Assembly: GCA_903916255.1 (NCBI GenBank)
Contig: CAIWVW010000034.1
Coordinates: forward strand, 1 to 64,000
Reading direction: 5' to 3'
Length of the DNA: 64,000 nt
DNA from: an uncultured Bacteroidota bacterium
GTDB taxonomy: Bacteria > Bacteroidota > Bacteroidia > JABEUT01
The notes below the pieces were generated by a model, which did not search any database, was not told the origin of the DNA, and saw only the letters and a list, made by a program, of their open reading frames with translations. The translations under genes and the position numbers were made by a program. Below are positions 1-8,630 of the stretch, piece after piece. Positions within the stretch are counted from its first letter, which is position 1, and the number at the start of each line of letters is the position of its first letter.

Positions 1-10
1 ACCCTCCTTG

Positions 11-35
11 TCATTCCGAATGAAGTGAGGAATCC
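11..35. repeat. Partial dispersed palindromic repeat
   Basis: This short stretch carries a CATTCCGAATGAAGTGAGGAATC-like half-palindrome, related in style to the CATTGCGAGG elements near 5.0, 14.0, 43.9 and 55.2 kb. It lies just downstream of the patatin-like gene and has no visible coding capacity. It may be cut by the window edge. Confidence 0.4.
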
Positions 36-42
36 ATAATTC

Positions 43-2325
43 CTATTTCATCAATTTCTTCAACTGTTCCAGCGCTTTCTTGTTGTCTTCCATTTTCATG
101 GAGTTAAGAATAATGGATTTCTCCCTGTCTGTTAGACGCCAACTAAGGGAAACATCGTCGTTCCCCTGGTTGTTTAACTGGTAATAGACCACGCTCACTT
201 TCCCTTTATACCAATGGCTCATATACTCCACCATGCGGTCCTCTTTAAAGTTTTCTACCGGGAAAAGCGCTGTGTAAAATTGGGAAATAGGGAAGGTGAT
301 GCTTCCAAATAAATCAGTAGGAGAGTTGCCCCATATTTTTTGTTTTTTCAGCTGGTCGCGAATTTGAATGATGATTATTCTGCGTGTGTGCGTGGGCAGC
401 CAATCTTTATATGTGTATATAAATTTCAACGCTTCCTCCATACCGAAATTATCAATTAATCCTGCGTCCATAGCCTCAACAGGCGGGTCGCTGGGTAATT
501 CGGTAAGCGGGGAAATAAACGGGAACGTGGAGTTCATCCGCAATGCGCTGGTGAAAAATAGATTTTGTGCATCCTGTTTAGCAAAGAAACGGGAGAACTC
601 TACAGACTGTGTATTGGGTTTATAGGTAACATTTATATCCACATCATAACCTGTCATAAATGAAATTCCAAGCGGTGAAATAATCAGTTTCCTTCCATCA
701 TTCACTATGGATGGGGTGACAAACATCATCGGGATTTTGGCCTGCTCCTCCGGGGCTTTATAATCCCCTAATCTTTTTGCCATCACGCTATCAGTATTTG
801 CATTCAACTTTTCTTCAAATGCGTATGCCCTGTCTTTCGTATAAACATTATTCCCGTCTTTAAAGTGCTGGAAACGGAAGGCCATATCATTTGTGGTAAT
901 AGTAAACACAATTGGGTTCAGCATATCCTGGCCTATTTTATCAAAATATTTTTGGTTGTCTATATCCGATTTTTTGCCTTGCAACCTTTCCAGGTAAAGT
1001 TCGCGGTAATACGCTGCGCCGATTATTCCGCCGGAAGAACCTGTGATAAGTTCGGAATGCTTAAATAATTGTCCATTGGTAATGCTGTCTAATTGCTGTA
1101 GTGTAAAGAACGACCAAAGCGTGGACCGCAGCCCGCCTCCGCTCGTATTTATAATTACCAAATCAGGGTTATTGTTGCTATCTCCCGATAAATTTTTTTC
1201 CCTCCATCGTTCCAATACTTCCCTGATATTGTTTTTATCGGTTCGTAATTTGGCTGTATCATCATTCAGTTTGGCAAATGCGTCGTAGGAATATTCTGCG
1301 GCAGGAACCGAGTAGTTCATGCCATACGCCTTAGCCGAAAAATAGGACCAATGCGCGCGGGAAAAATAATCCACCCCAAATAAAAGCAATATTACAACCG
1401 TTGTGGTCCAACCCCTGAACCATGTGTGCAGTGCGCTGATGAACATAATGAAAATGGTAAACAACAGCATGATGCTTGCACCCGCAGGAACCATGAATAC
1501 GGGGTTTTGCCTGAAAATACCCATGATAAGGAGGCTGGCAATCGCTATAAATTCAAACACCGAACCTGTTTGGTGGTTATGCCTGAAAATGGCCTCCAGC
1601 ATTTTTTTATGGTAATGCTTAATTCCCCTTGAAAGCTTTATCCGGAACTCACTTGAAAGGTAAGTCTCCACAAACCAGGAACGGTCAGAGTAGGAGAGGG
1701 GCATGTGCGGGTCGTGCCATAATGCATCAATTTCAGGGTCCTTTCTTTTTATGGGTTTGATTTTAATTTTGGATGCCTTCAGCGGGCTTACGCCAAACAA
1801 CCCAAAGACATTCCTGTCGAAAAGGTAAAAATAGACAATGGTAATAATCATAAAATTAAGTACGCCTATAACGAAGCCTGTAAGATGCCATGCTATAAGG
1901 CTTGTAGGTGCATTGTCATTTATCCGGAAATGAAAAACAGAAATGATATACGTAACAATAAATATAAACGGGATGGTCAGGTTGTTTACGAAATAAACGA
2001 AGAAGGGCCTTTCCAATGTGGCTAAAAAGGGAAAGCGGAAGCTGTTTAATACATACGAGGAAATATTGAATGCCATTATTAGCCCCCCGCAGGAAAACCC
2101 TAACAGTAAATAAGAAAAGAAATTAACCTGATTGAGGTATTCGGGATAAAGAAACAAATACGGAACTCCATATTTACCTCCTATAGAGTGGGTGATGAAC
2201 CCAAAAAAGATTAACCAGATGAGGATGTAATAAAAATTTTTTTTCACTGTCATCAGCAATAGCTGAAGCGGGAAAAAGTAGAATGCCCTCCGGAGTGTCT
2301 GGTTCTTCTTAAAGTATATCTTCAT
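43..2325 (-). CDS. Patatin-like phospholipase with N-terminal membrane domain
   Basis: Probable membrane-anchored lipid acyl hydrolase of 760 residues. The first ~340 residues hold several hydrophobic segments (near residues 20-50, 65-90, 100-130, 145-170 and 255-330) with no recognised enzymatic motif. The C-terminal half has the patatin signature: an oxyanion-type Gly-rich motif SGGGLRS near residue 396, the nucleophile elbow GSSGG near 428 and the Asp of the Ser-Asp dyad in MDAGLIDNFG near 618. Patatin-type enzymes deacylate phospholipids or lysophospholipids. The substrate here is unknown. The following minus-strand gene lies 90 bp away, so co-transcription is possible but not shown. Family assignment is firm; the membrane topology is read only from hydrophobicity. 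Confidence 0.85.
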   Translation of the reverse strand: MKIYFKKNQTLRRAFYFFPLQLLLMTVKKNFYYILIWLIFFGFITHSIGGKYGVPYLFLYPEYLNQVNFFSYLLLGFSCGGLIMAFNISSYVLNSFRFPFLATLERPFFVYFVNNLTIPFIFIVTYIISVFHFRINDNAPTSLIAWHLTGFVIGVLNFMIITIVYFYLFDRNVFGLFGVSPLKASKIKIKPIKRKDPEIDALWHDPHMPLSYSDRSWFVETYLSSEFRIKLSRGIKHYHKKMLEAIFRHNHQTGSVFEFIAIASLLIMGIFRQNPVFMVPAGASIMLLFTIFIMFISALHTWFRGWTTTVVILLLFGVDYFSRAHWSYFSAKAYGMNYSVPAAEYSYDAFAKLNDDTAKLRTDKNNIREVLERWREKNLSGDSNNNPDLVIINTSGGGLRSTLWSFFTLQQLDSITNGQLFKHSELITGSSGGIIGAAYYRELYLERLQGKKSDIDNQKYFDKIGQDMLNPIVFTITTNDMAFRFQHFKDGNNVYTKDRAYAFEEKLNANTDSVMAKRLGDYKAPEEQAKIPMMFVTPSIVNDGRKLIISPLGISFMTGYDVDINVTYKPNTQSVEFSRFFAKQDAQNLFFTSALRMNSTFPFISPLTELPSDPPVEAMDAGLIDNFGMEEALKFIYTYKDWLPTHTRRIIIIQIRDQLKKQKIWGNSPTDLFGSITFPISQFYTALFPVENFKEDRMVEYMSHWYKGKVSVVYYQLNNQGNDDVSLSWRLTDREKSIILNSMKMEDNKKALEQLKKLMK

Positions 2326-2415
2326 AGTGAGGAACTATAAACTATAAACGGGGAACTATAAACCAGAAGCGTACCACCTGTTTTGTGTCTTTCATTCATG
2401 TTTATCGTTAAATTA

Positions 2416-4068
2416 TTATTGCCAGAGGTTGGAAAGTGTTTTATCCTTAGGGTATTTTACGGAATAAGAGAACGTAAGTTTCCGGGTTTCCCCGGCAGCC
2501 AGTGATACATGCCAGGTCAGTTTGCCGGTGGCGTTTTCTTTTGCTCCGCCTAAATCTATGGCTGTAACTATAATGTCTTTATCGGTTGATAACGGAATCT
2601 GGTCAAATACATCGGTAGACAATGAATCGCTTTGCGAGTTGTGCAAAGTTATGGTCCACCCAAAGGTTTGTGTTTTGTTGCTGCCTATCCATTGTGCAGC
2701 GGAAAAATCAGTTGACCTTGTCCTTTTCACCACAATCTTTTTATCCATTCCTAAAGAGAAGTTCAGCGTATCGCTCGTGGCTTCAGGGCTTATATAAGAT
2801 TTCCCAACGTATGCGCCTGCGAAATAAATATTCACTTCCCCGGCAAGGATGTTAAGCTCTTCCCATTTGGTAATTCCGGCTAAAAGGAATACATCTTTTT
2901 GCAGCTTCGGAATAGTTAGGTAATGGTAAATGGCATTCAAATCATATTTTTTAATTTCCACCGTATGCGGCTTTTCGTCGGACGGGAGCGTATAAGGCAC
3001 ATCAATATGGAACTCCACCGAAAGTTGTGTGGATGTTGTTGTATTTCCAATGGCGCGCGTAGTTTGATCCGCAGTTACTTTTTGCCCGTCAATAATGTAT
3101 TCGGTTGCTTCTGATCGGCTTCCACGAATATTAAGCGAATTTGAATTATTGCTTTGTGTATAAACCCCCTGGGCAGCAGGAGGCGAACTTGCGTTAGTAT
3201 TATATTGGGGATAATAATATGAAAGATACCAGGGATAAAGTGTTGGTGCGGTTTGGTTAATAACCGGGTTGGAGGAAGAAAGGGTTAAATCAATATTGTT
3301 CCAGTCCTGGCCCGTATGTTGCGATATGTTGGCCTTATATGAAAACTGGCAGGTGTGTTTTATATCCTGTGCGCGCAAATCGTAAACAGGGGACCAGCTT
3401 GCATCATATGTAAGGTAAGATAAATCGAATGTAACTTTCTGGTTTTTGTCCGATGAAATAGATGCTTCCACATCACTGGCAAGCGTATCTGTTTTTGCCC
3501 GCCATTCAGTTATTTCGTCAGCTATTTTCTTAATCCTGTTTTGGTAGCGGCTTTCCTTTTTATTCAGGCGCATCAGCGAATCATCAAGGGCAGTCATCTG
3601 TTTAATATAGAAATCATACATTGATTTTACGGCCATAACAGTGGTTCCGGTTTGTGAGCCGCCTACAGTGGTGTTGGCTTTTAAAAGGTTTTTAGCTTCC
3701 CAAAGAATGGAAATCGTGTTTTTAATTCCTTCAAGGTCCTCGTTAATCAGGTCGAGGGAGTCCTGCCACTTTTTCACTTTCGAGGTGTTCCTGCTGATGC
3801 TCATATAATCGTCGTGCGAGGTGACCGACAGAATGGTAATATCCCTGTTAGACGATAATTGTATGCTCTGCCTGTCAATCCGCGATGGTAGGCCATGGAA
3901 AACGACGGTGGTTTTTCCCGCATCCAATGTTACTTCCCCTTCATGGGTTACTAATGCGCCGTTTTGATAAAGGGTAACGCTTTTTACAGCAGGGCTGATA
4001 TCGGCAGTGCCTTGTGAAAATAAATATAGGGGCGCCATGCAGGCAATAATGAGGGATAGGTTTTTCAT
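2416..4068 (-). CDS. DUF4140/DUF4139 (MuiA-like) secreted protein
   Basis: Secreted protein related to the 'mucoidy inhibitor MuiA' family (DUF4140 at the N-terminus, DUF4139 at the C-terminus). The molecular function of the family is not established. I place the start at 4068 because MKNLSLIIACMAPLYLFSQG is a good signal peptide, whereas the 34 residues possible upstream are basic and unlike a leader. The DUF4140 start (SVTLYQNGALVTHEG) follows directly, then a coiled-coil-like segment, then the beta-rich C-terminal half. Between them sits a short segment with LNIRGSRSEATEYIIDGQ, which resembles the plug-domain box of TonB-dependent receptors. The protein is about 550 residues, a usual length for the family. 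Confidence 0.85.
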   Translation of the reverse strand: MKNLSLIIACMAPLYLFSQGTADISPAVKSVTLYQNGALVTHEGEVTLDAGKTTVVFHGLPSRIDRQSIQLSSNRDITILSVTSHDDYMSISRNTSKVKKWQDSLDLINEDLEGIKNTISILWEAKNLLKANTTVGGSQTGTTVMAVKSMYDFYIKQMTALDDSLMRLNKKESRYQNRIKKIADEITEWRAKTDTLASDVEASISSDKNQKVTFDLSYLTYDASWSPVYDLRAQDIKHTCQFSYKANISQHTGQDWNNIDLTLSSSNPVINQTAPTLYPWYLSYYYPQYNTNASSPPAAQGVYTQSNNSNSLNIRGSRSEATEYIIDGQKVTADQTTRAIGNTTTSTQLSVEFHIDVPYTLPSDEKPHTVEIKKYDLNAIYHYLTIPKLQKDVFLLAGITKWEELNILAGEVNIYFAGAYVGKSYISPEATSDTLNFSLGMDKKIVVKRTRSTDFSAAQWIGSNKTQTFGWTITLHNSQSDSLSTDVFDQIPLSTDKDIIVTAIDLGGAKENATGKLTWHVSLAAGETRKLTFSYSVKYPKDKTLSNLWQ

Positions 4069-4204
4069 AGCAAATTTATTAGAGCGTAAAATTAACCTTT
4101 TAAGAAGAAGGCGGTTGTTAAAAAAAGCAAACGGGCCGCTATGCTTTTTGATAGCTCCATGCAGTTTCAATAAAAGAAAACCGCATTTTTATAAAGTTTA
4201 CAAA

Positions 4205-4978
4205 TCAGAATGAACCAAAAACATCCTGTGCGTTTCGCGTGGTTATTTCCGCAATTTGTTCAATTGGCAATCTGTAAATTTCCGATAGTTTATCGGCTAC
4301 ATGCCAAATATAGGAACTCTCGTTTCGCTTGCCCCTGAAGGGAACCGGAGGCAGGTATGGCGAATCGGTTTCCAGAACGATATAGGGTAAAGGTATTTCT
4401 TTCAGCACCTGCGGAAGGGTGCTGTTTTTGTATGTTACCGTTCCTCCAATACCCATTTTGAAACTCTTTAAATTCATTACCCGTTGGGCTTCTTCCACTG
4501 TTCCGCCAAAACAATGAAAGATTCCTTTAAGGCTTTCATCATGCATTTCTGTTATTATTTCCATCACCTCATTAAATGAATTGCGGCAATGTAAAATAAT
4601 GGGCAGGTCCATCTCCTTTGCCCATTCTACTTGAATGCGCAAAGCCTTTTTTTGCTCTTCTGCAAAAGTTATGTCATGATACAAGTCGATACCTGTTTCA
4701 CCTATTCCATAAAATTTCCGTTTGCCAAACCAACCTTTAATTTCCGCCAGTTGCTTTTCATAATTAGCATCTACCGAACAAGGGTGCAAACCCATCATCG
4801 GAAAACAATTTGCAGGAAACTCATCACACATACTCAGCATGGCCGGAATGGTGGATATTTCAATATTCGGAAGGAAAAAACTTGTTACGCCTTTGTCGAT
4901 GGCACGTTGCACCATTTCCGCCCTGTCTGCATCGAATTCTTCCGCAAAAAGGTGCGTATGTGTGTCAGTGAGATGCAT
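4205..4978 (-). CDS. tatD: TatD family metal-dependent DNase
   Basis: Metal-dependent hydrolase of the TatD family (257 residues, the typical length), a cytoplasmic 3'-5' exonuclease or DNA-processing enzyme in characterised members. Visible metal-ligand motifs are DTHTHL at residues 5-10, the Glu in GIGETGID near residue 94, His in ILHCRN near 130, His in FHCFGG near 155 and LETDSPYLPP near 205. No paralogue is seen nearby. It lies between the DUF4139 gene and the cysteine desulfurase gene, separated from the latter by a palindromic repeat, so it probably has its own transcript. Confidence 0.92.
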   Translation of the reverse strand: MHLTDTHTHLFAEEFDADRAEMVQRAIDKGVTSFFLPNIEISTIPAMLSMCDEFPANCFPMMGLHPCSVDANYEKQLAEIKGWFGKRKFYGIGETGIDLYHDITFAEEQKKALRIQVEWAKEMDLPIILHCRNSFNEVMEIITEMHDESLKGIFHCFGGTVEEAQRVMNLKSFKMGIGGTVTYKNSTLPQVLKEIPLPYIVLETDSPYLPPVPFRGKRNESSYIWHVADKLSEIYRLPIEQIAEITTRNAQDVFGSF

Positions 4979-5023
4979 TTGTAGTAACCTGTTAGTTTTA
5001 TATTGCTAGTCGGGCTCGGACGC

Positions 5024-5087
5024 TCATTGCGAGGCTTTGCGAAGCAATCTCTTTAATAATTGCGACTGCTTCGTTCCTCGCATTGAT
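5024..5087. repeat. Dispersed imperfect palindrome (CATTGCGAGG family)
   Basis: An intergenic imperfect inverted repeat. The left arm reads CATTGCGAGG...GCGAAGCAATC and the right arm GACTGCTTCG...CCTCGCATTG, with a short AT-rich middle. The same arms appear at 14.03, 43.86 and 55.2 kb. It sits between the cysteine desulfurase and TatD genes and could fold into a hairpin in either transcript. Confidence 0.75.
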
Positions 5088-5104
5088 GGAGTTTATGTAT
5101 ATTA

Positions 5105-6277
5105 TTAATTAATTGCCTTTTCAGTAACTGCAATCTTATCAACAGCATTCTTCGGATAAAAAGACTTAAGCGTTTCAATGCAATAATCGACTTCCCCAAT
5201 GTTACTGTACTTGGAGAAAGAAAAGCGAATGACCGGCCTTCTTTCTAAATTTTTTCCTAACGCAGCTATAACATGCGACCCAACATTGCTACCCGAAGAA
5301 CAAGCGCTTCCGGCAGATGCCGCAATGCCATTCATATCGAGTTTCATCAGCATCATTTCGTAATCGTCGCTTTCAGGAAGCATTACATTTAATACCGTAT
5401 AAAGTGAATTGCCATTTACATCGCCATTAAATTCCACGTCCTTCAATTCATTAACAAGGCGGTTATACATGTGCGTTTTTATGCTTTGTATATGGGCTGC
5501 ATGTTCCTGCATGTGGATATGGGCAATTTCAAATGCCTTTGCCAGGCCCATAATGCCTGAAACATTTTCGGTTCCGCCACGCATATTGCGTTCCTGCCCT
5601 CCGCCATGTATGAGCGGGGAAATTTTGCGCGAACCATTAATATAGATGAAGCCCGTGCCTTTTGGCCCGTGGAATTTGTGCGCGGCACAAGCTATAAAGT
5701 CAACATGTGTTTTTTGCAAGTCAATAGGGTAATGGCAGACAGACTGAACCGTATCGGAATGGAAAATGGCATCGTATTTTTTGCATAGTTCGCTCACTTT
5801 TTCAATCGGCGTAATGTTGCCAATCTCATTATTGGCGTGCATCAGCGATACCAGCGAACCCGGGTGTTTCTTCAATTGGTTTTCCAAGTCTTCTAAATCA
5901 ATGTGCCCGTCTTTCTTAATTGCCACATGGCTCACGGTTACTTTTCCTTTATGCACCAAATCCTCTATGCTGTGCAAAACGGCATGGTGTTCCAGCGGGC
6001 TGCTGATAATGTGTTTTATGTTATAGTCCTCGACTGCCGAGCGGATAGCCATATTATCGGCTTCCGTCCCACCCGAAGTGAAAAATATTTCTGAAGGGGA
6101 TGCATTAAGGTGTTTTGCAATGGTTTTACGCGCTTTCTCCACCATAGCTTTGGCTTCGCGGCCATAGGAATGGATAGAAGAAGGGTTGCCGTGTTTGTTT
6201 TCAAGCACATGCATCATTTCTTTCACAACTTCGGCATCCATTGCTGTGGTTGCTGCATTATCAAAATATACATTCAT
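5105..6277 (-). CDS. Cysteine desulfurase (NifS/IscS-type aminotransferase class V)
   Basis: PLP enzyme of 390 residues that removes sulfur from cysteine to give alanine and an enzyme persulfide, feeding Fe-S cluster assembly or tRNA thiolation. The N-terminal VYFDNAATT motif, the PLP-lysine in AAHKFHGPKG (near residue 200), the substrate-site RGGTENV and the mobile loop with the persulfide cysteine in AGSACSSGS (near 325) are all present. The short SxxSSGS loop is closer to NifS/IscS-type than SufS-type enzymes. No scaffold gene (iscU, sufBCD) is adjacent, so the client pathway is open. A TAAATTTG -7 box lies 30 bp upstream. Confidence 0.93.
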   Translation of the reverse strand: MNVYFDNAATTAMDAEVVKEMMHVLENKHGNPSSIHSYGREAKAMVEKARKTIAKHLNASPSEIFFTSGGTEADNMAIRSAVEDYNIKHIISSPLEHHAVLHSIEDLVHKGKVTVSHVAIKKDGHIDLEDLENQLKKHPGSLVSLMHANNEIGNITPIEKVSELCKKYDAIFHSDTVQSVCHYPIDLQKTHVDFIACAAHKFHGPKGTGFIYINGSRKISPLIHGGGQERNMRGGTENVSGIMGLAKAFEIAHIHMQEHAAHIQSIKTHMYNRLVNELKDVEFNGDVNGNSLYTVLNVMLPESDDYEMMLMKLDMNGIAASAGSACSSGSNVGSHVIAALGKNLERRPVIRFSFSKYSNIGEVDYCIETLKSFYPKNAVDKIAVTEKAIN

Positions 6278-6306
6278 ATCTTTGTAGTTCGGAATTTATA
6301 GGAATG

Positions 6307-6314
6307 CAAATTTA
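6307..6314 (-). promoter_or_regulatory. -7 promoter box of the cysteine desulfurase gene
   Basis: Minus-strand TAAATTTG matches the Bacteroidota -7 consensus TAnnTTTG and lies 30 bp before the start codon. The match is to the consensus only; no clear -33 TTTG was found. Confidence 0.5.
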
Positions 6315-6364
6315 GGCTTTTAATAATAAACGGGAAAGAAGTACGTTAACGCAGTCATAATAAT

Positions 6365-7681
6365 ATGCTTAGAATTAACATAGTGAGGCATTGCCCGAAG
6401 TTAACAGCTTTGCTGCTGTTTGCTTTTTTCCTTCCTGTTTTACTGAATGCACAAAAGTCCGATTCACTCAACCCCAACAGGCTGCGGTATGATGACCATA
6501 TCTATAAAGACTACATAAAAAGCGTTCAGCTGCACCAGGTGGGATGGAAGTTTTCTCCGCCTATTATACAACTTCATTCCGGCGACCAGCTACAGCTTGA
6601 TTTTGATGATTTGGCGGGCGATTACATTCAATATTCTTATACCCTTGTGCATTGCGATGCAGACTGGACACCTTCTGATTTAGTGCCTTTCGATTACCTG
6701 AAAGGCTTTAATGAGGACCAGATTACAGAATACTATAATTCCTTTGCCACCTTTCAGAATTACACACACTACCGCTTGTATTTTCCGAGCAGTAATATGC
6801 AACTGCTGCTTTCTGGCAATTACCTGTTGAAAGTTTACAAAGACCATAACCCCGACAGCCTTATTATTACACGCAAAATAATGGTGTATGAAAATGGTCT
6901 TAAGTTTCACGGGCGGGAAAAACAAGGGATGGGCGATGATATATTTACCAAACAGGAAATAATTTTCACCCTCAACACCTCGCGGGCCAATATTACCGAC
7001 CCTTTCCACGCCTTGCAGATTTTCATCAGCCAGAACGGCCGCTGGGATAATGCCATAAGCGGCCTGCAGCCCGCCTATTTGCAGGATACCGCATTGATTT
7101 ACGACATGGACATTGGCAATAGTTTCGATGGCGGAAACCAGTTTCGTTCCTTCGATATGACCAGTTTGAAATACCTCACCCAATTTGAGGATTCCTGGGT
7201 GAATTCTAAAAACGCTTATGGAATAAACCTGAAACCCGATGTGCCCCGTGCAGGTGAGCAATATTATACCTTTTCGGATATTGACGGGCAATTCCTGATA
7301 TATACCAAAGATGCCGACAGCACGCCCATCAGCGCGGAATATGTAACTATCAACTTTTTTATGCCTATCGATTCGGAAATAACCACCGGAAACATTTATA
7401 TTTTCGGGGCGCTTACCGATTGGCAATGCCAGCCCGATTACCAAATGCATTATGATGCAAAACGGAAAGGCTATGTAGGTTCGGCGTATTTAAAACAAGG
7501 GTATTATGAATACCAATATGCCTATTTGAAAAAAGGTTCTACTGTTGCAGATTTAAGTTTTATAGAAGGCAGCCACTTTGAAACTACCAACACCTATTTC
7601 CTTTATGCATATTACCGGCCTGTCGGACTCTTTTATGATAAACTGATAGGCTTCGGCACTATTCATGCGCCGACGAATTAG
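6365..7681 (+). CDS. DUF5103 protein, T9SS plug protein homologue
   Basis: Secreted protein of 438 residues with a signal peptide ending near VLLNAQ (residue ~30). The region from ~45 onward has the hallmarks of DUF5103 (KSVQLHQVGWKFSPPII, YTLVHCDADWTPSDL, FATFQNYTHYRLYFPS). The family includes the Plug protein that closes the SprA translocon of the type IX secretion system on the periplasmic side. That role is taken from the family and not shown here. The gene starts divergently from the cysteine desulfurase gene with an 87-bp gap. Another T9SS component (PorW/SprE-like) lies 3 kb downstream, and four T9SS-tailed cargo proteins are in the window. Confidence 0.85.
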   Translation: MLRINIVRHCPKLTALLLFAFFLPVLLNAQKSDSLNPNRLRYDDHIYKDYIKSVQLHQVGWKFSPPIIQLHSGDQLQLDFDDLAGDYIQYSYTLVHCDADWTPSDLVPFDYLKGFNEDQITEYYNSFATFQNYTHYRLYFPSSNMQLLLSGNYLLKVYKDHNPDSLIITRKIMVYENGLKFHGREKQGMGDDIFTKQEIIFTLNTSRANITDPFHALQIFISQNGRWDNAISGLQPAYLQDTALIYDMDIGNSFDGGNQFRSFDMTSLKYLTQFEDSWVNSKNAYGINLKPDVPRAGEQYYTFSDIDGQFLIYTKDADSTPISAEYVTINFFMPIDSEITTGNIYIFGALTDWQCQPDYQMHYDAKRKGYVGSAYLKQGYYEYQYAYLKKGSTVADLSFIEGSHFETTNTYFLYAYYRPVGLFYDKLIGFGTIHAPTN

Positions 7682-7693
7682 CGGGAGAAATAA

Positions 7694-8482
7694 TTAATAA
7701 TAGGTGTTAATATATTTAATATATCCTGTTAACTTGTTATTGGTATAGCAGTCATTTCTTTTTAGATTTCCATACTTATCAAAAAAGTATATAGCTTTCC
7801 TTTCTTTTCCGTCTTGAACATTTATAAATACTTGTTGTTGTTGTTTGGTATCCATTATATAAGTGTAGGTGACGGGTGAATGTAATTTAAACTTTTCGTT
7901 AGAATTTGAATACGACATCTTAATGACTCTTTTTAAAGAATCATATTGGAAAGTAGTTATACCAATTATAAATTCAGTTGGGTTTCTAAGTGTATAAGTT
8001 GAATCTATCTGTTTAATAGGGTTTCCTATACTATCATAAAAATATGTGATGGTAGAATTAGAAGAATTACTATCGTTACCAATTTTATACTTTTTCAGTA
8101 AAGTTTTGTTCTTATAGTAAGATAATTCTTGCCACAGATGTTCTTTGTCCTTATGGTGTTTACGAAATGTGTAATTCCATGTATCTGATATACTTAAATT
8201 TTTAACAGAATCAAAGGATGATAAAGTTAGTGTTTCATAACTCTGCACTTTTGACCAATTAGTTTGCTTATTGGAATCTCTTTTAGGTCGATAGGACGAC
8301 TGAAAACTCAAATGTTTTATGCAAAATCCATTACGATTATTATAAATATAGCTAACAATCGTCTTTTTCATGGAGGTGCCACGTAAATCAAATACTTTTT
8401 CTTTGCATTTTTTTAAAACTGCTTTTTGAGAAAATAATACAAATGGAAAGAGTAATAATAGCGCGATAAATCTTTTCTTCAT
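7694..8482 (-). CDS. Hypothetical secreted protein
   Basis: Not recognised. The 262-residue product starts with a signal peptide (MKKRFIALLLLFPFVLFSQ). The mature part is rich in Lys, Ser, Thr, Tyr and Asn and has loosely repeated stretches such as TYFYDSIGNPIKQIDST and TTFQYDSLKRVIKMSYS that resemble the YD-type repeats of secreted beta-rich proteins. The gene is clearly more AT-rich than its neighbours, which may mean lateral acquisition or relaxed constraint. It is convergent with the plug gene (12-bp gap) and is transcribed away from the carboxylase gene. Confidence 0.6.
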   Translation of the reverse strand: MKKRFIALLLLFPFVLFSQKAVLKKCKEKVFDLRGTSMKKTIVSYIYNNRNGFCIKHLSFQSSYRPKRDSNKQTNWSKVQSYETLTLSSFDSVKNLSISDTWNYTFRKHHKDKEHLWQELSYYKNKTLLKKYKIGNDSNSSNSTITYFYDSIGNPIKQIDSTYTLRNPTEFIIGITTFQYDSLKRVIKMSYSNSNEKFKLHSPVTYTYIMDTKQQQQVFINVQDGKERKAIYFFDKYGNLKRNDCYTNNKLTGYIKYINTYY

Positions 8483-8569
8483 AAGATTCGATAGGAATAT
8501 AAATAAAAGTTTAAAAATACAAAAGATAGTACATAGTTCATTGTTTATAGTTCTATATCTATTATCTTT

Positions 8570-8577
8570 TACCTTTG
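8570..8577 (+). promoter_or_regulatory. -7 promoter box of the acyl-CoA carboxylase gene
   Basis: TACCTTTG followed by C is a perfect match to TAnnTTTG(C). It lies 53 bp before the start codon at 8631, leaving a leader of about 45 nt. Confidence 0.6.
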
Positions 8578-8630
8578 CAGCCTTAAGGCATTGTACACTT
8601 TATGTACTTTGTGGTTAAATAAAAACATCT

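Noticed and set aside
6680-7450. A long open frame on the minus strand opposite the plug protein gene.
   Set aside because: It has no recognisable domain or leader, while the plus-strand frame encodes a clear DUF5103 protein. It is an antisense shadow.
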